The translations under genes and the position numbers were made by a program. From assembly GCF_022554085.1 (NCBI RefSeq), contig NZ_JAKFYR010000009.1:124001-188000 (forward strand): DNA of 64,000 bases. Reading direction: 5' to 3'. Below, one piece after another: positions 53,462 to 62,356 of this stretch. The stretch is from Rhodococcus sp. CH91 (GTDB lineage: Bacteria; Actinomycetota; Actinomycetes; Mycobacteriales; Mycobacteriaceae). Positions within the stretch are counted from its first letter, which is position 1. Each line of letters opens with the position of its first letter. Under the pieces are notes generated by a model. The model did not search any database and was not told the origin of the DNA. It saw nothing but the letters and a program-made list of their open reading frames with translations.

Positions 53462-54034
53462 TCAGGTCAGGCGGCGAAGATCCTCGGAGGTGTCGACGTC
53501 TCCGGGGTCGCCGAGCCCGGTGCAGTCGAGACGCTGCACGCGGTCACGATTGCGGGCGAGGAAGGACCGCGCTCCTTCGTCGCCGGTGGCCTCCTCGGCG
53601 GCAGTGAACGCGTCGGCGAGGTCGAATACCACCGGGTGGCCGGGGCGACCACCGAAGACGGGGAGCGTCACCGTGCCCGGCAGGTGCGCATCCAGAACGT
53701 GCCGCACCAGATCGGCCGTGATGCCCGGAAAGTCGACGACGGTGAGCGCGACCCGGTCGTGGGTCCGCGCGGCCTCCACCCCGCGTTGCAGGGAGGTCGA
53801 CATGCCTTCCGGCCAGTCGGGATTGAGCACCACCGTGGTTCCGGGCGGACATGCGGCGGCGACCTCCTCGCCGTACGCGCCCACCACCACGACGACATCG
53901 CCGCAGCCGCCTTCGCGCAGCGCATCGACGACGGTATGCAGCAGGGGACGGCCGCGGTGGGGGAGCAGCGCTTTCGCGCGTCCGCCCAGTCGCGAGCCGC
54001 CCCCTGCTGCGAGAACGATCCCGGCGGTACCCAC
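53462..54034 (-). CDS. MobA/MocA-like NTP transferase
   Basis: A 190-aa nucleotidyltransferase of the NTP_transf_3 group. The N-terminal signature LAAGGGSRLGGRAKALLPHRG (nucleotide binding) is complete, followed by VLNPDWPEGMSTSLQRGVEA and the Asp-containing LTVVDFPGI, then GRPGHPVVF. Close relatives (MocA type) attach CMP or GMP to the molybdopterin cofactor. It follows the KSI-like gene by 9 bp and is probably cotranscribed. Its link to sterol genes is unclear unless a molybdoenzyme is served. Confidence 0.82.
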   Translation of the reverse strand: MGTAGIVLAAGGGSRLGGRAKALLPHRGRPLLHTVVDALREGGCGDVVVVVGAYGEEVAAACPPGTTVVLNPDWPEGMSTSLQRGVEAARTHDRVALTVVDFPGITADLVRHVLDAHLPGTVTLPVFGGRPGHPVVFDLADAFTAAEEATGDEGARSFLARNRDRVQRLDCTGLGDPGDVDTSEDLRRLT

Positions 54035-54043
54035 AGCCCGACT

Positions 54044-54457
54044 CTACGAGGCGGGCCGCACCGTTTTCATCGCCCGGTCCACTTCCCAGAACGCGCGCAA
54101 CGAGACGATCTTTCCGTCGCCGTTCACGCGGTAGACGAACACACCCTCGGCGTCGATGAGATTTCCGCCCATCGTCGTGCGGATGGTGCCGATGTTGACG
54201 CATTCGTCGCCGCACACCAGCACGTCGTCGACGAGGAACTCGAGCTTGTCGGTGTTCGCGATGGTCATGTCGTAGAACTTCGCGATCGCCTCGTGGCCGT
54301 GGTGGCCGTTGCCCTCGGGGTCGAAACCGGACGGTCCCACGGGGTCCTCGACGCACGCATCCTCCGCGAACAGCGCGAGCCACTCGTCCTTGCGGCGTCC
54401 GCTCGCCGCGGTCTGCGACGCCCGGGCTGCGACCCGCGCCGGATGTTCCTCGCTCAT
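54044..54457 (-). CDS. Ketosteroid-isomerase-like NTF2-fold protein (Rv0760c-like)
   Basis: A 137-aa protein of the delta5-3-ketosteroid isomerase/SnoaL fold with the same layout as M. tuberculosis Rv0760c: EWLALFAEDACVEDPVGPSG, GHEAIAKFYDMTIAN and EGVFVYRVNGDGKIVSLRAF. The ATG overlaps the preceding luciferase-like gene by 4 bp. It might isomerise or bind a steroid enone, since it is in an operon with ltp3/ltp4, but the catalytic residues cannot be confirmed by eye. Confidence 0.8.
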   Translation of the reverse strand: MSEEHPARVAARASQTAASGRRKDEWLALFAEDACVEDPVGPSGFDPEGNGHHGHEAIAKFYDMTIANTDKLEFLVDDVLVCGDECVNIGTIRTTMGGNLIDAEGVFVYRVNGDGKIVSLRAFWEVDRAMKTVRPAS

Positions 54458-55335
54458 GCTCCGCCCCCTCCGTGGATGTATTTGTCGGCGAACTTCCGTA
54501 GCGATTCCTGTTTCGCTTCGAGTGGTGAATCGAATCCGTGGCCGTCGAAGATCCACGGCACCACGATGATGTCGGTGACGCCGGCGTCGGCGAGTTCGGC
54601 GTAGCCCGAGCTTCCGAACCTGTCGATGCACACCGCCTGGATCTCGAACGGCAGGTCGCTGCGGCCGTATTCCTTCCGCAACTCGCGTAGTCGCGTGACG
54701 ACGCCGACGAGATCGTCGAACTCGATCATCGCCGAGGTCCATCCGTCCCCGACCCGTGCCGCGCGGCGCAGTGCCACATCGGTGTGCCCACCGACGTAGA
54801 GCGGTACCGGCTCGGTGGGCGCGGGACTCATCTGCAGCCGATCGAAGTCGTAGAACTCGCCGTGATGTTCGACCATGCCGCCACCGAGGATCAGCTTCAG
54901 TACGTCGATCATCTCGTCGACGCGCTTGCCGCGGCGCGCGTAGGGCACACCGCACCACTCGAATTCTTCCGGTGCCCAGCCGATTCCGACGCCCAGTCCG
55001 AATCGGTTCCCGGTGAGGTTCGCAACGGACCCGACCTGACGTGCCAGCAGCACCGGGTTTCTCGACCCGAGCTTGAGCACCTGGGTGTAGAACCGGATCG
55101 TCGACGTGGTCGCCGCCATCGACGCAGCGGCGATCAACGGATCGACCCACGGCGTGTCCGGTGTCCACATCCGGGAACCGTCGGGGGTGTACGGATAGTC
55201 GACGGTCTGCTTCTCCATGTAGAACAACGAATCGGGCAGGGCGATCGAGGTGTATCCGCATTCCTCGGCGGTCTGCGCGATACCGCCGAGCTGGTCGAGC
55301 GGGGTCATCGCGACCCCGACGGTGAACGAGACCAT
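54454..55335 (-). CDS. Luciferase-like (LLM) F420-type oxidoreductase
   Basis: A 293-aa TIM-barrel oxidoreductase. Typical segments: VGVAMTPLDQLGGIAQTAEE, GNRFGLGVGIGWAPEEFEWC, RGKRVDEMIDVLKLI and VPLYVGGHTDVALRRAARVG, which place it with F420-dependent LLM enzymes. It starts 8 bp after the ltp3 stop and overlaps the KSI-like gene by 4 bp, so it belongs to the ltp operon. A redox step on a C24-branched sterol side chain or ring is plausible. Substrate not shown. Confidence 0.83.
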   Translation of the reverse strand: MVSFTVGVAMTPLDQLGGIAQTAEECGYTSIALPDSLFYMEKQTVDYPYTPDGSRMWTPDTPWVDPLIAAASMAATTSTIRFYTQVLKLGSRNPVLLARQVGSVANLTGNRFGLGVGIGWAPEEFEWCGVPYARRGKRVDEMIDVLKLILGGGMVEHHGEFYDFDRLQMSPAPTEPVPLYVGGHTDVALRRAARVGDGWTSAMIEFDDLVGVVTRLRELRKEYGRSDLPFEIQAVCIDRFGSSGYAELADAGVTDIIVVPWIFDGHGFDSPLEAKQESLRKFADKYIHGGGGA

Positions 55336-55343
55336 CACGCCTC

Positions 55344-56519
55344 CTAGTTCGCAGGCCGGTCGGAGCCCACCACCCACATCGAGAAGTACTGTGACCCACC
55401 CCCGTAGGCGTGCCCGAGCGCCTTGCAGGCACCGTCGACCTGGTGTTCCCCGGCCTTGCCCATCACCTGCATCGCGGCCTCCGCGAAGCGGATCATCCCC
55501 GATGCGCCGATGGGATTGGAGCACAGCACGCCACCGGACATGTTGATCGGCAGCTGTCCTCCGATGGCCGTCTCACCGGCCTCGGTGAGCTTCCAACCGG
55601 AGCCTTCCGGGGTGAACCCGAGGTTCTCGAGCCACATCGGTTCGAACCACGAGAACGGCACGTAGATCTCGGCACAATCGATCTCGGTGAGCGGATCGGT
55701 GATACCGGCCTGCTTCCACAGCGCCGCGGCCGCGATGCGGCCGGCCTCGGGATTGACCTGGTCGCGGCCGGCGTAGGTCGTGGGTTCGGTGCGCATCGCC
55801 GTGGCATGGATCCAGGCCACCCGGCGACCGGCCTGTTCGGCGGCCTTCGCGGTGTCCTCGTCGCCGAGCACGACCGCGCACGCCCCGTCGGAGGACGGGC
55901 ACGTCTCGTCGTAACGGATCGGATCCCACAGCATCTGTGAGGCCTGAACCTTCTCGAGGGTGATGTCCGGCTGCTTCAGATGTGCATAAGGGTTCTTCGC
56001 ACCGTTGATGCGGTCCTTGACGGCGACCATCGCCCCGATGTGCTCGGGGGCACCGGCCCGTCGGATGTACGAGCGGACGTGCGGGGCGAAGTAGCCGCCC
56101 GCGCCCGCCCCCACCGGCATGGTGAACGGCACGGGAGTGGACAGCGCCCACATGGCGTTGGATTCGGACTGCTTCTCCCAGGCGACGGCCAGCACCCGGC
56201 GGTGGACGCCGGCCTGCACGAGGCTTGCGGCGACGTTGGCCGTCGACCCGCCGACCGATCCGGCGGTGTGCACCCGCAGCATCGGTTTACCCGTGGCGCC
56301 GATGGCGTCGACCATCGACAGTTCGGGCATCATGACGCCCTCGAACAGGTCGGGGGCCTTGCCGATCACCACGGCGTCGATGTCGTCCCAGCCGACCTGG
56401 GCGTCGGCCATCGCGCGATCGATCGCCTCCCGCACCAGGCCGGACATCGACACGTCGTGCCGCTTGGCGACGTAATGGGTCTGCCCTGTACCGAGAACAG
56501 CGGCCGGTTGCTTCGCCAT
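55344..56519 (-). CDS. ltp3: Ltp3, sterol side-chain thiolase-like lyase
   Basis: A thiolase-like lyase, 391 aa (Rv3523 type). In R. rhodochrous, ltp3 and ltp4 are needed for side-chain degradation of C24-branched sterols. The usual thiolase GHP motif reads CSNPIGASG here (Asn instead of His), which fits an aldol-lyase rather than a thiolase. The tyrosine of YVPFSWFEPMW is near the proposed active site. ATG at 56517-56519 overlaps the ltp4 stop by one base; the long open frame upstream is rejected. Partner DUF35 encoded two genes upstream. Confidence 0.88.
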   Translation of the reverse strand: MAKQPAAVLGTGQTHYVAKRHDVSMSGLVREAIDRAMADAQVGWDDIDAVVIGKAPDLFEGVMMPELSMVDAIGATGKPMLRVHTAGSVGGSTANVAASLVQAGVHRRVLAVAWEKQSESNAMWALSTPVPFTMPVGAGAGGYFAPHVRSYIRRAGAPEHIGAMVAVKDRINGAKNPYAHLKQPDITLEKVQASQMLWDPIRYDETCPSSDGACAVVLGDEDTAKAAEQAGRRVAWIHATAMRTEPTTYAGRDQVNPEAGRIAAAALWKQAGITDPLTEIDCAEIYVPFSWFEPMWLENLGFTPEGSGWKLTEAGETAIGGQLPINMSGGVLCSNPIGASGMIRFAEAAMQVMGKAGEHQVDGACKALGHAYGGGSQYFSMWVVGSDRPAN

Positions 56520-57580
56520 CAGTTGCGTCCCTCCAGAACGGCTACCAGATTCTGTTGCAGCACAGCACCACTCGTGGCGTGAGCGAGTGCACGACCCGCT
56601 GTGCCGTCCATGATCGCCTGTGCCGCGTAACCGATGCGCTCGAGACCGCCGGAGAACATCGGATTGCCCGTCAGCGGCCCACCGGACGGGCTGATCGTCG
56701 TCGTATCGCCCAGGCCGATCGCCTCGCGCAGGATGAGTTCCTGGTGCGTGAACGGCGCATGCAACTCGGCGACGTCGAAGGCGGTGTCCCCGCCGGTGAC
56801 GGCCTGCGCTGCGGCCCGGGTCGAGGGTGAGACGGTCAGATCGAGTGCGCCGAAGTTCGGTGAATCGGTGCGATGCTCGATCCCGGTGATCCACGCCGGG
56901 TTCTCGCACAGTTCGCGTGCCCGGTCGCCGGTCGCGAGGACGATCGCGGCGGCACCGTCGGTGACGGGAGCGCAGTCGTGCTTGCGGAGCGGATCGGCGA
57001 TGTACGGCTGTGCGAGCAGTTCGTCGATGTCGAGGTCGCCCGAGAGCTGTGCCCTGGGATTGCTCTTCGCCGCCGCGCGGCTGCGCACCGCGACCTCGGC
57101 CATCTCGCGTGCCGTCCACTTACCGGCTTCGAGGCCCATGCGTGCCTGCAGGCCGGCGAGCGAGACGGAGTCGACGCCCAGCGGTGCCACGAGGTACGGG
57201 TCGAGCTGCAGGGAGAGGGTGCGTCGCAGGGTGCCGGCCGAGGACTTGCCGAAGCCGTACACCAGGGCCGTGTCGACCTCGCCGGTGATGAGCTTGACCC
57301 ACGCCTCGTAGAGCGCCCACGCCGCGTCCATCTCGACGTGCGACTCGTTGATCGGCGGGACGGCGCCGATGGCGTCGATCGCCGAGATGAACGAGAAAGC
57401 TCGTCCGGCAAGATAATCCGATGATCCTGAGCACCAGAATCCGATGTCGGACTTGGTGATGCCGAGCTTGTCGTACAGCTCCTTGAAGCACGGGACGAGC
57501 ATCTCGACGCCGTTGGTGGTGCCGAACGTCTCGCGCACGTGCGGAGCGTGCGCGAAGCCGACGACTGCAATGTCTGTCAT
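56519..57580 (-). CDS. ltp4: Ltp4, sterol side-chain thiolase-like lyase
   Basis: A 353-aa thiolase-like protein (Rv3522 type; family length about 354). N-terminus MTDIAVVGFAHAPHVRETFG; the late motif reads GGPLTGNPMFSGGLERIGY, again with Asn in place of the thiolase His. It is required with Ltp3 for breakdown of C24-branched side chains in R. rhodochrous. Starts 13 bp after the double-DUF35 gene and ends on the ltp3 start. Whether Ltp3 and Ltp4 form a heteromer is unknown. Confidence 0.88.
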   Translation of the reverse strand: MTDIAVVGFAHAPHVRETFGTTNGVEMLVPCFKELYDKLGITKSDIGFWCSGSSDYLAGRAFSFISAIDAIGAVPPINESHVEMDAAWALYEAWVKLITGEVDTALVYGFGKSSAGTLRRTLSLQLDPYLVAPLGVDSVSLAGLQARMGLEAGKWTAREMAEVAVRSRAAAKSNPRAQLSGDLDIDELLAQPYIADPLRKHDCAPVTDGAAAIVLATGDRARELCENPAWITGIEHRTDSPNFGALDLTVSPSTRAAAQAVTGGDTAFDVAELHAPFTHQELILREAIGLGDTTTISPSGGPLTGNPMFSGGLERIGYAAQAIMDGTAGRALAHATSGAVLQQNLVAVLEGRN

Positions 57581-57593
57581 GTGTCCGCCGCTC

Positions 57594-58565
57594 TCAGAGG
57601 TGGTGTTTGAAGGTGTCGTAGTCGGCGTCGGGTTCGCCGGTGGGACGGAAGTACTCGATGTTGCGCAGCGTGTGGTCCCACTCCTCGCGAGGGCGCCACT
57701 TCGCTTCGACGCGCATACCCATCCGCACCTCGGACGCGTCGCATTCGAGGATCAGGTGCAGGAACGGGATGTCGGCACCGTCGAGCAGCACGTAGGCGGC
57801 GACATAGGGCGGCTTGATCTGCTGGCCCATGAACGGCACGTTCACGATGCAGAAGGTGGTGACGATGCCCTTGTCGGACACTTCCACGGGTTCCTTCGTC
57901 GGTACACCGTCGGTGGGGCTCGCGCCGCGCGGGGGCACGTAGACCTTCCCGCCCGGGCCGGTGCGGCCACCGATGATCCTGCCTTCCTTCAGTCCTCGCA
58001 GATACCAGGATTCCTCGGGGGAGGCGGAGTGCCGGTAGTCCAGGTCGACGGGAGTGGTGATCATCGTGACCGGCTCACCCTCGGTCGCTGCGACGGTGAT
58101 CGTCGCCTCGCCGGGTTCGAACGCCTCGATGTCGTGGATGTCGCCGGTGCGTTCGGCGGCCCACCGCACACGCACCCGCAGACCGGTCTCGATGTCGTCC
58201 GGGGACGCGACGTCGACGGCGTGCAGGAGGGCGGTATCGGCTCCGTCGAGGCGGATCAGTGCCCAGGCGAACGGCCGGTCGAAGGGCTGTCCGGGCAGCG
58301 GTTCGGCGTTCCACGTCCAGCTCACGACAGTTCCGCTCTGCCCGACCTCCACGACATCGGTGAGCGGCTCGTGGGTGACCGCGTCGAATTCGGGGGGTGG
58401 GACGAGGATCCGTCCGTCGGATCCGCGGGCGCCGAGGATGCGGCCGTCACGCAGTCCGGTGACGAACGCCCCGACCGTCGGCCCGGTGGATCGTGTGTAG
58501 TCGAACTTCAGATTCAGCGGTGCGTTCAGCGGTGGCTCGGCGACCGCGCTCTTTCCCAGGCTCAC
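57594..58565 (-). CDS. Double DUF35 (OB-fold) protein lacking zinc-ribbon cysteines (Rv3521 type)
   Basis: A 323-aa protein with two consecutive DUF35-like units. In each the position of the zinc ribbon is occupied by GRILGARGSDGRILVPP or GRIIGGRTGPGGKVYVPP, without the CxxC pairs seen in the DUF35 at 45.3 kb, followed by an OB-fold (LLHAVDVASPDDIETGLRV and FLHLILECDASEVRMGMRV). Such domains hold Ltp lyases and acyl-CoA. GTG at 58563-58565 lies 9 bp from a perfect KstR box; the longer upstream frame is rejected. It heads the ltp4-ltp3 operon. Confidence 0.87.
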   Translation of the reverse strand: MSLGKSAVAEPPLNAPLNLKFDYTRSTGPTVGAFVTGLRDGRILGARGSDGRILVPPPEFDAVTHEPLTDVVEVGQSGTVVSWTWNAEPLPGQPFDRPFAWALIRLDGADTALLHAVDVASPDDIETGLRVRVRWAAERTGDIHDIEAFEPGEATITVAATEGEPVTMITTPVDLDYRHSASPEESWYLRGLKEGRIIGGRTGPGGKVYVPPRGASPTDGVPTKEPVEVSDKGIVTTFCIVNVPFMGQQIKPPYVAAYVLLDGADIPFLHLILECDASEVRMGMRVEAKWRPREEWDHTLRNIEYFRPTGEPDADYDTFKHHL

Positions 58566-58574
58566 AACTTCGAG

Positions 58575-58588
58575 TAGAACAGGTTCTA
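58575..58588. promoter_or_regulatory. KstR box, DUF35/Rv3520c-type divergent promoter
   Basis: TAGAACAGGTTCTA fits TnnAACnnGTTnnA and its outer five bases are palindromic. It is 9 bp before the leftward DUF35 gene start and 67 bp before the rightward luciferase-like gene, so it can control both. Confidence 0.9.
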
Positions 58589-58655
58589 GTGTTGGTGGCA
58601 AGAGTAGCGTGTGAACTGCATCTCGCCGGGATCGGTGCGAGAGGGAAGGCGTGCA

Positions 58656-59693
58656 ATGCAACTGGGACTTCAACTGGGCTACTGGGGCGCGCAGCCTCCA
58701 CCGAACGCACCGGAACTCGTTTCCGCGGCCGAGGCGGCGGGCTTCGATGCGGTCTTCGCCGCCGAATCGTGGGGATCGGACGCGTTCACTCCGCTGGCCT
58801 GGTGGGGGTCGTCCACCGAGCGGGTGAGGCTGGGGACATCCGTCGTCCAGATCTCGGCGCGCACACCGACCAGTTGTGCGATGCATGCGCTGACCCTCGA
58901 CCACCTCTCCGGTGGCCGGCACATCCTCGGTCTCGGCGTGTCCGGTCCGCAGGTCGTGGAGGGATGGTACGGACAGCCGTTCGCGAAACCGCTCGCACGC
59001 ACACGCGAGTACGTCTCGGTCGTCCGCAAGGTGCTCGCCCGCGAGGAGCCGGTGACGAACGACGGTCCGCACTATCCGCTGCCGTATTCCGGCCCCGGCT
59101 CAACAGGGCTCGGCAAGCCGCTCAAGCCCATCACGCACCCGTTGAGGCCGGACATCCCGATCTGGCTGGGTGCGGAGGGGCCCAAGAACGTCGCGCTCAC
59201 GGCGGAGATCGCCGACGGCTGGCTCGCGATCTACTACACCCCGCGACTGGCCTCGATGTACGACGAGTGGCTCGACGAGGGATTCGCCCGCCCGGGCGCG
59301 CGCCGTACGCGGGAGGACTTCGAGATCGCCGCGACCTGCCAGGTGGTGGTGACCGACGATCGAGCGGCCACGGTCGCGGCGATGAAACCGGTGACCGCCC
59401 TGTACGTCGGCGGAATGGGCGCGCCGGAGTTGAACTTCCACGCCCAGGTGTACCGGCGGATGGGTTACGGCGCGGTCGTCGACGAGGTGACCGCACTGTT
59501 CCGTGCCGGTCGTAAGGACGAGGCGGCGGCAGTGATCCCGGACGAGATGGTCACCGAGACGATGATCGTCGGCAATGCCGACGAGGTGCGCGAGGGTGTG
59601 AAGCGCTGGGAGGCGGCCGGCGTGACGATGCTGCTGGTCGGTTGTCGCGACGTCGACCAGGTGCGCACGATCGCCGAGGTGGTGCTGTGCTAG
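58656..59693 (+). CDS. F420-dependent LLM oxidoreductase, Rv3520c type
   Basis: A 345-aa LLM enzyme. It matches Rv3520c nearly block for block: LGLQLGYWGAQPPPN, SWGSDAFTPLAWWGSSTERV, LTLDHLSGGRHILGLGVSGP and QVVEGWYGQPFAKPLARTRE. Rv3520c lies in the KstR regulon and is predicted to use F420. ATG at 58656 follows AGAGGGAAGG; an upstream in-frame ATG at 58611 is ignored because the homologue starts here. Acts on an unknown sterol intermediate. Divergent from the double-DUF35 gene. Confidence 0.9.
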   Translation: MQLGLQLGYWGAQPPPNAPELVSAAEAAGFDAVFAAESWGSDAFTPLAWWGSSTERVRLGTSVVQISARTPTSCAMHALTLDHLSGGRHILGLGVSGPQVVEGWYGQPFAKPLARTREYVSVVRKVLAREEPVTNDGPHYPLPYSGPGSTGLGKPLKPITHPLRPDIPIWLGAEGPKNVALTAEIADGWLAIYYTPRLASMYDEWLDEGFARPGARRTREDFEIAATCQVVVTDDRAATVAAMKPVTALYVGGMGAPELNFHAQVYRRMGYGAVVDEVTALFRAGRKDEAAAVIPDEMVTETMIVGNADEVREGVKRWEAAGVTMLLVGCRDVDQVRTIAEVVLC

Positions 59694-59703
59694 GCGCCAC
59701 AGC

Positions 59704-59738
59704 GGGCGGAAACCGGTCCGTGAGGACGGTTTCCGCCC
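59704..59738. terminator. Bidirectional terminator, LLM and acyl-CoA ligase genes
   Basis: GGGCGGAAACCG (59704-59715) pairs with CGGTTTCCGCCC (59727-59738), and TCC/GGA extends the stem toward a GTGA loop. It lies between convergent genes. Confidence 0.85.
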
Positions 59739-59753
59739 ACCGCGGGCGCGGCG

Positions 59754-61283
59754 TCAGGAGGCGTAGGCCGCCTTCAGCTTGCCCTTCACCAGCTTGCCCG
59801 TGGGGGTGCGCGGCAGTTCGTCGACGAAGTCCACCGATCGTGGCACCTTGAAGTGCGCGACCCGCTCGCGGACGTACGAGATCAATTCGTCGGCGAGGTC
59901 GGGTGATCCGGCGGATCCGCCCGCCGGTTGCACGACGGCCTTGACCTCCTCGCCCATCTCCGGATGGGGCACGCCGATGACAGCGACGTCCTCGACGGCC
60001 GGGTGCAGGGCGAGCACGTTCTCGATCTCCTGCGGATAGATGTTCACACCGCCGGAGATGATCGTGAACGACTTGCGGTCGGTCAGATACAGATAGCCGT
60101 CGTCGTCGAGATAGCCGAGGTCGCCGACCGTGGTCCAGGTGGGGTGCTCGGGATGCTGCGACGCCGCGGTCTTCTCGGGGTCGTTGTGGTACGAGAACGG
60201 AACCTTCTCGTATTCGAGGTAGATCGTTCCCACCTCGCCGGCCGGGAGTTCCCGCCCCTCCTCGTCGCAGATGTGCGCGGGCCCGAGCACACTCTTGCCC
60301 ACCGAGCCCGGGTGTTCGAGCCATTCCTGACTGTTGATGAACGTGATCCCGTTGGCCTCGGTGGAGCTGTAGTACTCGTAGATCACCGGTCCGAGCCAGT
60401 CGATCATCGCCCGCTTGACCTCCGGCGGGCACGGAGCTGCGGCGTGGACGAGGACGCGCAGACTCGACAGGTCGTATCGGTCGCGGATCTCGTCGTCGAG
60501 CTTGAGCATGCGGACGAACATCGTCGGCACCATCTGCCCGGCGGTGATCCCGTGCTCCTCGACGTGCCGGAGCGCGGTCTCGGCGTCGAACTTCTCGGCG
60601 AGGACCACCGTGCCGCCGAGCGCGTGGATCGCCCCACCCCAGCGCAGAGGCGCCGCGTGATAGATGGGGGCGGGGGAGTAGTAGACGTCGGAGTCGGTGA
60701 GGCCGAAGAGGAACTGCGCCACCGTCACCAGCGGCTCACCGGGTTCGTCGACGCGACGTTCCGGGAGATCCGGCTGGATTCCCTTGGGAAAGCCCGTCGT
60801 TCCGGACGAGTACAGCATGATGGCGCCGCACGGTTCCTCCTCGAGTCGCGGGCCGGCCGCGGCGAGGGCGTCCTCGTACGACTCGAAACCGCGCACGGTG
60901 CCGCCGAACGCGAGCCGCACCGAACCGATCGCGACCTTCTCGCCGACCTGCTCGGAGAGCTCACCCAGCGTGGCCGACACGATCAGGGCCTTCGCGCCGC
61001 TGTCCTCGACGATGTACGCCACCTCGCCGGGGGTGAGGTGGCTGTTGACCGCCGTGATGTACAACCCGGATCGCAGTGCGGCCCAGAACACCTCGAAGGC
61101 CTCCGGCTGATTCTCCGTGAGGAGGGCGACGACGTCGCCGGGGCGGAGTCCGGCATCGTGCAGCACGCGGGCGAGCGCCGCCGACCGGTCGTCGAGTTCG
61201 CGGTAGGTCAGGCTCCGGTCGCTGTCGGCCAGGACGACGGCGAGCTTGTCCGGGGCGGTTCGGGCGTGGACTCCTGGATACAT
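59754..61283 (-). CDS. Acyl-CoA ligase (FadD-type, ANL superfamily)
   Basis: A 509-aa AMP-forming ligase. Motifs: P-loop IMLYSSGTTGFPKGIQ (about residue 155), adenylation motif YEYYSSTEANG (about 300), hinge YLTDRKSFTIISGG and the C-terminal lysine in PTGKLVKGKLK. It is shorter than FadD17/19 and starts directly at the Phe/Leu-rich domain. Substrate unknown; its position between Rv3520c-type and echA19/fadD19 genes suggests a sterol-derived acid. ATG at 61281-61283; no KstR box is found upstream. Confidence 0.85.
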   Translation of the reverse strand: MYPGVHARTAPDKLAVVLADSDRSLTYRELDDRSAALARVLHDAGLRPGDVVALLTENQPEAFEVFWAALRSGLYITAVNSHLTPGEVAYIVEDSGAKALIVSATLGELSEQVGEKVAIGSVRLAFGGTVRGFESYEDALAAAGPRLEEEPCGAIMLYSSGTTGFPKGIQPDLPERRVDEPGEPLVTVAQFLFGLTDSDVYYSPAPIYHAAPLRWGGAIHALGGTVVLAEKFDAETALRHVEEHGITAGQMVPTMFVRMLKLDDEIRDRYDLSSLRVLVHAAAPCPPEVKRAMIDWLGPVIYEYYSSTEANGITFINSQEWLEHPGSVGKSVLGPAHICDEEGRELPAGEVGTIYLEYEKVPFSYHNDPEKTAASQHPEHPTWTTVGDLGYLDDDGYLYLTDRKSFTIISGGVNIYPQEIENVLALHPAVEDVAVIGVPHPEMGEEVKAVVQPAGGSAGSPDLADELISYVRERVAHFKVPRSVDFVDELPRTPTGKLVKGKLKAAYAS

Positions 61284-61368
61284 AGGGCTCCTCGTTACCT
61301 CGGCGAACGCGGTGACTCTGTGTTGTGGGTCACAGCGGGCAATGTAGCAGAGCTAAAGACATGACTGT

Positions 61369-61398
61369 GACCGCGCTCTCACGGATGGGAGCGCGGTC
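61369..61398 (-). terminator. Terminator after echA19
   Basis: GACCGCGCTC (61369-61378) and GAGCGCGGTC (61389-61398) pair perfectly over 10 bp, 14 bp beyond the echA19 stop. Confidence 0.82.
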
Positions 61399-61411
61399 CA
61401 CAGCGTGCAGG

Positions 61412-62275
61412 TCAGGAACCCGTGAACTTCGGGGCGCGCTTCTCGGCGAACGCCCGCGGGCCCTCTTTGGCGTCGGCGCTCTTGAAGACGGCCGCTCCGA
61501 GTTCGGCGTCGATCCGGAACGCCTCCTCTTCGTGCAGTCCTTCCGAATCGCGAATCGTCTTGAGGATGGCCTGCACGGCGACGGGCCCGTTGTTCGCGAT
61601 CGTCTCGGCGATCTCGAGGGCCTTGTCGAGCGCGGTGCCGTCGGGCACGACGTAGCCGACGAGTCCGATCTCCTTGGCTTCGGCGGCCTTGATGTGACGG
61701 CCGGTGAGCAGGATGTCGGCGGCGATCGTGTACGGAATCTGGCGGACGAGTCGCACTGCGGACCCGCCGAGGGGGAACAGTCCCCACTTCGCCTCGGAAA
61801 CACCGAACCTCGCGCTCTCCCCGGCGACTCGGATGTCGGTCCCCTGAAGGATCTCGGTGCCACCGGCGATAGCGGCACCCTCCACGGCAGCGATGAGCGG
61901 CTTGGTCAGACGGCGGCCCTTGAGCAATGCCGGCAACCGTGTGAGGTCCCAGCCGCCACCGTTGCCTTTCTCGTCGCTTCGCTCGCCCTGCTCGAATTTG
62001 TCTCCGGGTGGTGCCGCGTTCATCGCCTTGAGATCGGCTCCCGCGCAGAACGCGCCTCCCGCGCCGGTGAGGATGGCGACGCGGATCTCGGGATCGTCGT
62101 CGACGCGATCCCACGCCTCGTTCATGATCGCCATCATCTCGCCCGACAGCGCATTTCGCGCTTCGGGCCGGTTGAGGGTGACGATCAGGACGTGACCGCG
62201 CTGCTCGACGAGGCAGTGCGGTTCGCGGGACGAGATGTCCGGATCGGCTGCGCCGGGGGCTTCGGTAGCGGACAC
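61412..62275 (-). CDS. echA19: EchA19, steroid side-chain enoyl-CoA hydratase
   Basis: Crotonase-family hydratase, 287 aa, for 2-enoyl-CoA esters of the cholesterol side chain. It parallels M. tuberculosis EchA19 (263 aa): [34 protein letters not shown] (oxyanion hole), [40 protein letters not shown], ending [12 protein letters not shown] at 62273-62275 follows AGGAG; an ATG at 62311 is also in frame but has no ribosome site. It diverges from fadD19 with a KstR-like box between, as in Rv3515c-Rv3516. Confidence 0.9.
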   Translation of the reverse strand: MSATEAPGAADPDISSREPHCLVEQRGHVLIVTLNRPEARNALSGEMMAIMNEAWDRVDDDPEIRVAILTGAGGAFCAGADLKAMNAAPPGDKFEQGERSDEKGNGGGWDLTRLPALLKGRRLTKPLIAAVEGAAIAGGTEILQGTDIRVAGESARFGVSEAKWGLFPLGGSAVRLVRQIPYTIAADILLTGRHIKAAEAKEIGLVGYVVPDGTALDKALEIAETIANNGPVAVQAILKTIRDSEGLHEEEAFRIDAELGAAVFKSADAKEGPRAFAEKRAPKFTGS

Positions 62276-62331
62276 TGGGAGAACTCCTCGCCGTGTTGTG
62301 AACTGGATCATATTCGGGTCTTGTCAGGAAC

Positions 62332-62345
62332 GGTAACACGTTCTA
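62332..62345. promoter_or_regulatory. KstR-like box, echA19/fadD19 divergent promoter
   Basis: GGTAACACGTTCTA matches TnnAACnnGTTnnA except the first base (G for T). It lies in the 81-bp gap, 11 bp before the fadD19 GTG. In M. tuberculosis this promoter pair is also KstR-controlled. Confidence 0.6.
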
Positions 62346-62356
62346 CTTTTGTCAGC

